DNA from: an uncultured Cryomorphaceae bacterium
GTDB taxonomy: Bacteria > Bacteroidota > Bacteroidia > Flavobacteriales > Schleiferiaceae
Length of the DNA stretch: 9,574 nt
Assembly (NCBI GenBank): GCA_937900215.1
Contig: CALCFH010000234.1
Location: forward strand, 1-9,574
Direction of reading: 5' to 3'
The number at the start of each line of letters is the position of its first letter. The first letter of the stretch is position 1. A model generated the notes under the pieces. The model made no database searches. It saw nothing but the letters and a program-made list of their open reading frames with translations, and was not told the DNA's origin. Positions 1 to 6,059 of this stretch are shown here, in pieces. The position numbers and the translations under genes were made by a program.

Positions 1-1
1 T

Positions 2-115
2 GTAGCAGTAAAAGGAGTAGTAGATTTGCCGAATTCTGTCTTAGACTATAGAGGATTTGAGATTGCGGTAAGTGTTCAATTTAAATTGGAAAATGAAGAT
101 GATGTTAAAAGGTAA
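2..115 (+). CDS. C-terminal end of an unidentified protein (truncated by window edge)
   Basis: Of the three forward frames at the left edge, only this one stays open; it ends at TAA (113-115) after 37 codons. The visible peptide contains DLPNSVLDYRGFEIAVSVQF and ends ENEDDVKR. Alternating hydrophobic residues (EIAVSVQF) suggest a final beta strand followed by a charged tail. I do not recognise the family and no motif supports a function. Its stop lies 14 bp inside the preferred fabG start, so the two genes are probably co-transcribed and perhaps translationally coupled. That it is coding is inferred from the open frame and the tight overlap with fabG; the rest of the gene lies outside the window. 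Confidence 0.6.
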   Translation, partial: VAVKGVVDLPNSVLDYRGFEIAVSVQFKLENEDDVKR

Positions 116-842
116 AAAAGCCCTAATTACAGGTGCAAGCAAAGGAATAGGAAAGGCAATAGCCGTTGCCTTTGCGAAAGAAGGAGCAGATGTGGCATTT
201 ACGTATCTCTCTTCTATAGAGAAAGGAAAGGCGCTTGAAAATGAATTGGCCTCCTACGGCATAACTGCCATTGGTATTCGTTCAGATGCTTCCGATTTTG
301 CTCAAGCGGAATTACTTATTAAGGAGGTTTTGGATGCCTTCGGACAAATAGATATCTTGGTAAACAATGCAGGAATTACAAGAGACAATCTGCTTTTGCG
401 AATGTCTCCAGAAGATTTTGACGCCGTTCAGAAAACCAATTTGTATTCGGTTTTTAATACTACCAAGGCGATTATAAAAACCATGATGAAGCAACGTTCC
501 GGCTCCATCATTAATATTAGCTCTGTGGTTGGAGTAAAAGGCAATGCCGGGCAAGCAAATTATTCTGCCTCCAAAGCTGGAATTATTGGCTTTACCAAAT
601 CTACTGCCTTAGAACTCGGATCGAGAAACATCCGTTGCAACGCCATCGCCCCTGGCTTTATTGAAACGGAAATGACAGATCAGCTAGACGCAAAAACCGT
701 AGAGGGCTGGAGAAATGCCATTCCATTAAAAAGAGGCGGACAACCAGAGGATGTGGCCAATGCGTGTCTATTCTTGGGTTCAGATCTATCTACCTATGTA
801 AGCGGTCAAGTGCTGAATGTTTGTGGCGGAATGCTGACCTAG
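102..842 (+). CDS. fabG: 3-oxoacyl-[acyl-carrier-protein] reductase FabG
   Basis: This is a classical short-chain dehydrogenase/reductase that reduces 3-oxoacyl-ACP to 3-hydroxyacyl-ACP with NADPH in the elongation cycle of type II fatty-acid synthesis, in the cytoplasm. Numbered from the ATG at 102 (246 aa; E. coli FabG is 244), the cofactor loop TGASKGIG is at residues 10-17 and NNAG at 88-91. The catalytic set is N113, S141, Y154 and K158, each shifted by three from the E. coli residues. PGFIETEMT after the active site is typical of true FabG rather than a generic SDR. The frame is open from a GTG at 72, with ATGs at 93, 99 and 102. The family normally begins just before the LKGKKALITG strand, so 99 or 102 is likeliest; GGAA at 88-91 is the only weak ribosome-binding signal. 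One oddity is Cys at 241, where Asp or Asn usually precedes the final GGM. Confidence 0.96.
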   Translation: MLKGKKALITGASKGIGKAIAVAFAKEGADVAFTYLSSIEKGKALENELASYGITAIGIRSDASDFAQAELLIKEVLDAFGQIDILVNNAGITRDNLLLRMSPEDFDAVQKTNLYSVFNTTKAIIKTMMKQRSGSIINISSVVGVKGNAGQANYSASKAGIIGFTKSTALELGSRNIRCNAIAPGFIETEMTDQLDAKTVEGWRNAIPLKRGGQPEDVANACLFLGSDLSTYVSGQVLNVCGGMLT

Positions 843-854
843 TACTCTATCGAG

Positions 855-2924
855 ATGATTGAATTTACCAGTCCTCTCTGGATTGCTGCCATTTTATTTC
901 CTCTTATTGGCTTTGTTGTATGGTTTTCATATAAAAACAATGCATCCTTTAAGGAGGCGCCCTCGCAGCTGAGGTACACCATGGCAGCCTTGCGTGCCAT
1001 TGCGCTCTCTTTGTTGGCCCTTTTGCTATTAAATCCGGTAATGCCTTTTGAGGAGATAAAACTATTCCCTCCTAAAATGGCATTGATTGTAGACAACTCC
1101 TTGAGCATAAGTAGGGAGATAGAAGGGGTGCAAGAAATAACAAGCCTTCATGACAAACTAAAATTGGCATTTCCTGAAGTAGAATGGACGGTTCTAACCA
1201 CAGCTGAAGAGGTGAAGGTTGGGGAAGAATTTAGCTTCGATGAAAATCAAACAGATCTCGCAAAGGCCTTGCAATTTTTGCAACAGAATTATGGTTTTGA
1301 TCCGAGTTTTAAAGGCGCAGTTTTGGTTTCAGATGGATGGGAGAATAGAGGGAACTCTGCTCTTGCTCTTGCTTCGCAACTAGATTATCCAATCCATACT
1401 CTTTCGGTAGGAGAGCTATCAGAAGGGGTAGACATTCAAATAACTTCGGTGCGTTACCCCAAGCAAGTTGTCAAAGGCAATAGCTTTGAATTAGAGGTGG
1501 TTGCCAAAGTAGACTATCCCATTCGAGCCGAAACAACCGTGCGACTTTACAACTCGGAAGGAAAGGAAATAGCCAACACAAAATGGAAGCTTAATCCCGA
1601 AGCCTCATCTCAAGTTTTTCGATTCTTTCCACAGATTAATTCGGTAGGAATGGAGCGATTTAGTTTAAAAATTGATCCGGTTGATGGCGAGGAGCAAAAA
1701 GCGAATAACGAGAAAGTCTTCAGTATAAAAGCAGTAGAATCTAAGAAGCAAATTGCGCTTTGCTTCAATTCCTTTCACCCAGATATTGCAGCCATACATC
1801 GAGCGATTATACAGTTTGATGCTTATGAAGTACAACTCATTGACATCCGAAAAAAACAAGAGTACAAATCCGATTTCTCGGCTATTTTCCTAATCCATCC
1901 TTCTACCGTTTACTCTACACAATACAAGACAATCTTATCAGAAAATCCTTCTGTGGGATTGTTTTATTTGGCTGGAGATGAGCAGAGTGCCGGTTTTTTG
2001 AATGAACTTTCTGGCAGAACTATTTTTCAAACGGGCAGAGGATCTGAAGACAATGTGCGATTTCAGTTTAATCAGGCCTTTAGTTTATTTGAGCGATCTG
2101 AAACAACAGTCAAACTTGAATTGTCTCCCTCGGTTAGCACTCCGTACGGACAATGGTTGCTCCCTCAAGGAAGCGAAATTCAAATGGAGCAAATTCTAGC
2201 AGGAAAACCCATTAAGCGTCCGCTTCTGTTTCATTTTAATGCCCAAGACGAAAGAAGATGGGTGGTGTTTACGGCCAAAGACTTTTGGCGATGGAGAATG
2301 AGTCAATTCAAGAAAGAAGCAAAAACTACAGCTTTTGATGATTGGTTAATACAATGGACTACTTACTTAACTGCCAATAACTTAGACGATCGATTTAGTG
2401 TAAGTTATTCCACATCTTTGTCATGGGGTCAAAGCTTCGATTTACAGGCGGTACTGCTGGATAAAACAGCGGCCAAAAGCCGTTCTGCAGTGATGAAAAT
2501 GAAAATGAAGGAACCCAATGGAAACCTTCTTTCTCTTGACTTAGTGGAATTAAATGGATTGTATCGCATTGGCTTTAAACCAGAAAATATAGGCGAGTAT
2601 TCATTTGATATAGAGGCCAAATTAGGCGATGAGAAATTCATCCAATCTGGCAAGTTCGAACTGAACGATGATCCTTTGGAATTTATTCAGAGCGGAGCCA
2701 ATCTGGCCTTGATGGTGGATATTGCAATGAAAACAAATGGCATCTATAAGCCTATAGGCGAGCTAGAGAATTTTATAGAGGAGTTGAAAGAACAACCTCT
2801 TCCTTTTGTTCAATCCAGCCAAATCCGTTTTAAAGAATGGATAGATTGGAAATGGCTTTTCTTCATTATTCTTTCCCTACTTGTTGGCGAGTGGGTAATT
2901 AGAAGGTATTTGGGTAGTTATTGA
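855..2924 (+). CDS. Membrane-anchored VWA-domain protein with glutamine-amidotransferase-like region
   Basis: This 689-aa protein has two N-terminal hydrophobic helices (about 8-26 and 43-63), a von Willebrand A-like domain (about 74-190), a beta-rich stretch (about 195-290), an alpha/beta segment starting near 298, and a C-terminal helix (about 665-682) followed by a short basic tail. The metal-binding MIDAS site looks complete: DNSLS (D80, S82, S84), T133 and D160 in LVSDG. The region around 298-480, including FWRWRM at 477-482, resembles the catalytically dead glutamine-amidotransferase-like part found in a family of Bacteroidota and Planctomycetota membrane proteins. The central part probably faces the periplasm. 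The twin N-terminal helices recall BatA, but no batB/C/D or moxR gene is visible nearby. It starts 12 bp after fabG, in the same run. Domain calls are well supported; the biological role is unknown. Confidence 0.8.
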   Translation: MIEFTSPLWIAAILFPLIGFVVWFSYKNNASFKEAPSQLRYTMAALRAIALSLLALLLLNPVMPFEEIKLFPPKMALIVDNSLSISREIEGVQEITSLHDKLKLAFPEVEWTVLTTAEEVKVGEEFSFDENQTDLAKALQFLQQNYGFDPSFKGAVLVSDGWENRGNSALALASQLDYPIHTLSVGELSEGVDIQITSVRYPKQVVKGNSFELEVVAKVDYPIRAETTVRLYNSEGKEIANTKWKLNPEASSQVFRFFPQINSVGMERFSLKIDPVDGEEQKANNEKVFSIKAVESKKQIALCFNSFHPDIAAIHRAIIQFDAYEVQLIDIRKKQEYKSDFSAIFLIHPSTVYSTQYKTILSENPSVGLFYLAGDEQSAGFLNELSGRTIFQTGRGSEDNVRFQFNQAFSLFERSETTVKLELSPSVSTPYGQWLLPQGSEIQMEQILAGKPIKRPLLFHFNAQDERRWVVFTAKDFWRWRMSQFKKEAKTTAFDDWLIQWTTYLTANNLDDRFSVSYSTSLSWGQSFDLQAVLLDKTAAKSRSAVMKMKMKEPNGNLLSLDLVELNGLYRIGFKPENIGEYSFDIEAKLGDEKFIQSGKFELNDDPLEFIQSGANLALMVDIAMKTNGIYKPIGELENFIEELKEQPLPFVQSSQIRFKEWIDWKWLFFIILSLLVGEWVIRRYLGSY

Positions 2925-2969
2925 TTTTTAATTGCAGACCTTAGCAGAAAATAATCAATAGTAATCATT

Positions 2970-3785
2970 ATGGAAAAGAAACGAACTACAGCGCTCTTGC
3001 TTATTGGCGTAGCCATACTCACTATGGTAGTTCTTTGGTCAAGTATATCGTATACTATTAATACTGGAGAAAAAGGAGTGATGTTCCGCACATTTAGTGG
3101 CGGATTGGATAAGGATATGGTTTACCCTCAAGGTTTTCACCTGAAATGGCCTTGGGATAAGGTGTTTGTTTACGATGTTAAAATTATGGAGGCAAATGGA
3201 TCTATGGAAGTTCTTTCTAAGAATGGACTAACCATTTCGGTAGATATGAGTTACCGATATAAGCCTATGGACGATAAAATTGGCTTTTTGCACGATGCAA
3301 TCGGATCGTCTTATCATGATCGTATCATTCTCCCTGAAATACGTTCGGCCACTCGTAAAGTAATTGGAAAGTATCTGCCAGAAGAATTGTATTCTACTAA
3401 GAGAGAGGCCATTCAGGATGAGATTTTTTTGCAAACAGCCAAGGCCCTCAACTCGAATTATTTGTTGCTCGATGCCGTTTTGATTCGTGAAGTAACCCTT
3501 CCTGAGAAGATTCAAGCTGCCATTGGCAGGAAATTAGAACAAGAACAGCTATCACTTGAGTATGAGTTTAAGCTAGAAAGTGCAAGAAAAGAGGCCGATA
3601 GGCAGCGCATTGAGGCAAAAGGTAAGGCCGAGGCCAATAGCATTATTAGCGCCTCTCTTACAGATAAAATTTTAGTAGAAAAGGGCATAGAGGCTACACT
3701 AAAGTTGGCAGAATCAGACAATGCAAAAATTGTAGTAGTAGGCTCTGGTAAAGATGGTCTTCCAATTATTCTAGGAAATAATTGA
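2970..3785 (+). CDS. Prohibitin / SPFH (Band 7) family membrane protein
   Basis: This 271-aa protein has one N-terminal transmembrane helix (about 7-28), then a Band 7/SPFH domain (about 28-190) beginning with the typical NTGEKGVMFRTFSGG segment. A charged coiled-coil-prone helix follows (about 187-225: QEQLSLEYEFKLESARKEAD and then RQRIEAKGKAEAN). Length and order match bacterial prohibitin-like proteins, which are known to assemble into large membrane-attached rings and, in related families, to organise membrane domains or shield the FtsH protease. The short tail ends GLPIILGNN. No NfeD, ftsH or hflK/hflC partner lies beside it here. It starts 45 bp after the VWA gene and ends 11 bp before the methyltransferase, so co-transcription is likely. 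No Shine-Dalgarno or clear promoter is seen in the 45 bp gap. The family call is firm; its client or partner cannot be read from the sequence. Confidence 0.92.
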   Translation: MEKKRTTALLLIGVAILTMVVLWSSISYTINTGEKGVMFRTFSGGLDKDMVYPQGFHLKWPWDKVFVYDVKIMEANGSMEVLSKNGLTISVDMSYRYKPMDDKIGFLHDAIGSSYHDRIILPEIRSATRKVIGKYLPEELYSTKREAIQDEIFLQTAKALNSNYLLLDAVLIREVTLPEKIQAAIGRKLEQEQLSLEYEFKLESARKEADRQRIEAKGKAEANSIISASLTDKILVEKGIEATLKLAESDNAKIVVVGSGKDGLPIILGNN

Positions 3786-3796
3786 TTTAAGAGAGG

Positions 3797-4555
3797 ATGG
3801 GATTGAAGTACAGTTTTAATTTAGCCATAGACTCGCCCGAAAGAACTGTGTTGCATGGCAAGATTATTCGCGAAAAGAAATTTACCGATAGACTCTACCG
3901 TCAATGGTATTCTGAATTTGAAAACTGCTTGAGTCGCTGCCCTAAAGGCAAGTTGATTGAGTTGGGTTCAGGAGGTGGATTTTTAAAGGAAATCATCCCT
4001 TCAGTACTAACCTCTGATATTCTTGAGTTGGAAGGAAATGACCTTTGCTTTTCTGCATTGGAAATGCCTTTTGAAGATCATTCTATAGCGGCTATTTTTA
4101 TGATAGATACCTTCCATCATATACCAGATAGTGAACAGTTTCTGAAAGAGGTAGATAGGGTGCTTATGCCAGGTGGAAAAATGCTTATGATAGAGCCGGC
4201 CAATTCTATTTTTGGCAGATGGATTTATCAGAACTTCCATCATGAGCCCTTTTTACCTAATGCGAAAGAATGGATAATCCCTGCTTCCGGACCTATGTCG
4301 GGGGCAAATGGAGCACTACCTTATATTGTCTTCGAACGCGATTATAAACGTTTTGCTAGTGCCTTCCCTAACTTGACGAGAAACAAACCTAGATATAGAA
4401 ACCCGCTTTTGTATCTATTGAGTGGAGGAGTGAGCTTCAAACAATTGCTCCCTGATTTCACCTATGGTATAGTGGCTTTCTTTGATAGAGTAATACCCCA
4501 GATTTTCCCCTTCTTTTCCATGTTTGTGCAGATTGAATTGACAAAAAAGAAATAA
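3797..4555 (+). CDS. Class I SAM-dependent methyltransferase (Methyltransf_11-like), substrate unknown
   Basis: This 252-aa protein carries the Rossmann methyltransferase core. Motif I (LIELGSGGG, 53-61) binds S-adenosylmethionine; ALEMPFEDHSIAAIFMIDTF with HHIPD after it (about 87-111) matches the motif II/post-II region of UbiE-like enzymes; EVDRVLMPGGKMLMIEP (118-134) is the motif III strand. The part after residue 140 lies outside the usual core and ends in a hydrophobic, aromatic stretch (IVAFFDRVIPQIFPFFSMF) that may contact membrane or a lipid-like substrate; this is inference. No residue reveals the acceptor. The ATG abuts GAGAGG, too close to be a good ribosome-binding site. It is the last gene of the rightward run, 11 bp after the prohibitin gene and followed by a strong hairpin terminator. 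Confidence 0.88.
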   Translation: MGLKYSFNLAIDSPERTVLHGKIIREKKFTDRLYRQWYSEFENCLSRCPKGKLIELGSGGGFLKEIIPSVLTSDILELEGNDLCFSALEMPFEDHSIAAIFMIDTFHHIPDSEQFLKEVDRVLMPGGKMLMIEPANSIFGRWIYQNFHHEPFLPNAKEWIIPASGPMSGANGALPYIVFERDYKRFASAFPNLTRNKPRYRNPLLYLLSGGVSFKQLLPDFTYGIVAFFDRVIPQIFPFFSMFVQIELTKKK

Positions 4556-4597
4556 GGCGGAAGAGCTGAAGAGCGAATTAGATAAGTGTAGATCAAA

Positions 4598-4623
4598 AAA
4601 AAGCCTGCGAATGCAGGCTTTTT
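4598..4623. terminator. Bidirectional rho-independent terminator
   Basis: An 11-bp perfect stem (AAAAAGCCTGC / GCAGGCTTTTT) closes a four-base GAAT loop. A-tract and T-tract flank the GC-rich core on both sides, so it can stop transcripts from either strand. It sits between two convergent genes: 42 bp after the methyltransferase stop on one strand and 14 bp after the HU stop on the other. Confidence 0.92.
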
Positions 4624-4637
4624 CATACGTTTTCCGA

Positions 4638-4913
4638 TTAGGAATTAAGCTTTTCAGTTAATTCTGCTCCTGGCTTAAAGCGAGCAACGGCTTTCTCTGC
4701 AATTTTAATGGTTGCACCCGTTTGTGGATTGCGACCTTCGCGTGCAGCACGCTTAGAAACGGAGAAAGAACCAAAACCAATAAGCGATACACGCTTTCCT
4801 TCAGTTAAGGCGTTAGAAACATTTGTCGTGAAAGAATCGAGTGCTTTTTTGGCTGCAGCCTTTGGGATTTCTGCATCCAAAGCCATCGCATCAATGAGTT
4901 CAGCTTTAGTCAT
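4638..4913 (-). CDS. hup: DNA-binding protein HU (HU/IHF family)
   Basis: This 91-aa protein is a near full-length HU-type nucleoid protein (E. coli HU is 90 aa), which works as a dimer that bends and compacts DNA. The N-terminal helices run to about residue 38, then the GFGSF turn (46-50), and the DNA-binding arm carries GRNPQTG at 60-66 with the intercalating proline at P63. The C-terminus (FKPGAELTEKLN) is typical of HU-beta. It is the distal gene on the leftward strand but has its own promoter in the spacer to fmt, which fits its need for much higher expression than its neighbours. It ends just before the shared hairpin terminator. HU rather than IHF is the better call from the N-terminal sequence and length. 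Confidence 0.97.
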   Translation of the reverse strand: MTKAELIDAMALDAEIPKAAAKKALDSFTTNVSNALTEGKRVSLIGFGSFSVSKRAAREGRNPQTGATIKIAEKAVARFKPGAELTEKLNS

Positions 4914-4954
4914 AGGTCAGGTTTTAGGTTTAAAGTTTGTATTTAACAGCTTTA

Positions 4955-4984
4955 CAAATATAGTTGAATGTCGCACTCACACAA
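4955..4984 (-). promoter_or_regulatory. Bacteroidota-type promoter for the HU gene
   Basis: On the minus strand TATATTTG (4962-4955) matches the Bacteroidota -7 consensus TAnnTTTG at every fixed position. A TTG -33 element (4984-4982) lies 19 bp upstream, within the known 17-23 bp range. The predicted start of transcription near 4949 leaves a leader of about 36 nt before the HU ATG at 4913. The leader has no Shine-Dalgarno sequence and is A/T-rich. Confidence 0.8.
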
Positions 4985-5071
4985 GTGTTTGCAGTGTTTT
5001 GTTGCTTTTTATTGAAATTTTTTCATTCAAAATTCTTCCTAGAGCATTTTCAAACTATCTCTTCCGTCCAT

Positions 5072-6040
5072 TTAAACGAATGGCTCAACACGAACAGTCC
5101 CTTTCCAATCTTTGCCGATTCCGTTTAGAAAGTCTTTGATTTTCATTCGTTTTCGTCCCGCTGGTTGAAGTTCATTTAGCTGAAGGCATCCTTCGCTTCC
5201 AAATAGGAGGAATGCTTTGGAATTCACTTCTACACTTTGTGTGATTTCTGGATTATCCTCAATGATTTCTGCGCTGAATATTTTCAAATCTGTAATGACA
5301 TTGCCCACTTTTAACCTCAATACGGCTCCTGGATAAGGAGATAAGGCCCGTATTTGGTTGAGAATTTGCTCGGCAGTTTGGGAAATAGCAATATGTGTGT
5401 CTTCTTTAAAGATCTTAGGGGCATGCTTTAGATTTCCTTTAAAATCCTGTTCTTTTGCCACTAGAGTCCCCAACCTTAAATCTTCGGCTGTTTCTACAAC
5501 TAAAGCGGCACCCATTTTCATGAGTGCATCGTGTAAGTCGCCCGCTGTAAAGGTGATCGGAATGTCAATCCGTTTCTGCTTCAGTATTTTCCCTGTATCA
5601 ATTTCTTCATCCAATAAAAATGTGGTTACACCCGACTCTTTCTCACCATTCCAAATAGCCCACTGAATGGGTGCAGCCCCTCTGTATTCTGGTAAAAGCG
5701 AACTGTGTAAGTTAAAACATCCTAATGGGGGCATACTCCATACTTCTTTCGGGAGCATTCTAAAAGCCACAACTATAAAGAGATCTGCTTTTAAAGAACT
5801 CAAGTGTTCAAGGAATTCTGGATCTTTAAGTTTTTCTGGCTGCAAGACTTCAATGCCTTGTTCAATAGCAAAACTCTTTACAGCAGAAAATTGCGTTTTT
5901 AATCCTCTTCCAGCAGCCTTATCCGGCACAGTTACCACAGCAGCGCATTGGTGCCCTGCGTCTAGCATGCTCTTTAAACTTGGAACGGCAAATTCAGGTG
6001 TCCCCATAAAGACAAAACGAATCGGATTTTTGCTTTTCAT
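5072..6040 (-). CDS. fmt: Methionyl-tRNA formyltransferase
   Basis: The enzyme formylates the amino group of methionine on initiator tRNA with 10-formyltetrahydrofolate, in the cytoplasm, so that translation can initiate. At 322 aa it has the usual family length. The N-terminal formyltransferase domain (about 7-190) opens with VFMGTPEFAVPSL. The catalytic triad is visible as N110, H112 and D148, four residues beyond E. coli N106, H108 and D144, with SLLPEYRGAAPI at 114-125 as the folate-site loop. The C-terminal tRNA-binding domain (about 208-315) has RALSPYPGA (231-239) and LQPAGRKRMKIKDFLNG (291-307). It starts 19 bp after the recQ stop, in the same direction. No deformylase (def) gene is beside it, although that pairing is common elsewhere. 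Confidence 0.98.
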   Translation of the reverse strand: MKSKNPIRFVFMGTPEFAVPSLKSMLDAGHQCAAVVTVPDKAAGRGLKTQFSAVKSFAIEQGIEVLQPEKLKDPEFLEHLSSLKADLFIVVAFRMLPKEVWSMPPLGCFNLHSSLLPEYRGAAPIQWAIWNGEKESGVTTFLLDEEIDTGKILKQKRIDIPITFTAGDLHDALMKMGAALVVETAEDLRLGTLVAKEQDFKGNLKHAPKIFKEDTHIAISQTAEQILNQIRALSPYPGAVLRLKVGNVITDLKIFSAEIIEDNPEITQSVEVNSKAFLLFGSEGCLQLNELQPAGRKRMKIKDFLNGIGKDWKGTVRVEPFV

Positions 6041-6059
6041 CCAACAAAGGTAGCTTCAC

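Noticed and set aside
72..101. Longer FabG start at GTG 72 or ATG 93
   Set aside because: The extra N-terminal residues are not part of the SDR fold, and the family begins just before the first beta strand. The shorter start gives the expected length.
321..336. A perfect-looking Shine-Dalgarno AAGGAGG followed by ATG inside fabG
   Set aside because: The ATG is out of frame with fabG and the reading frame stops after five codons. The motif falls in conserved fabG coding sequence, and Bacteroidota use such sites little.
2925..2969. Separate promoter for the prohibitin gene
   Set aside because: No TAnnTTTG element with a suitably spaced TTG is present in the 45 bp gap, so read-through from the VWA gene is simpler.
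4990..5045. A/T-rich hairpin after fmt (TTGAA/TTCAA arms) as a terminator
   Set aside because: The stem is only five A/T-rich pairs with a long loop and no T-run in the right place, too weak to call.
4708..5139. Open frame of 143 codons on the plus strand across HU and fmt
   Set aside because: It is antisense to HU and the fmt end and crosses the HU promoter; the product has no recognisable motif.
5667..6053. Plus-strand open frame of 128 codons opposite fmt
   Set aside because: It is a shadow of the fmt reading frame with a low-complexity, motif-free product.
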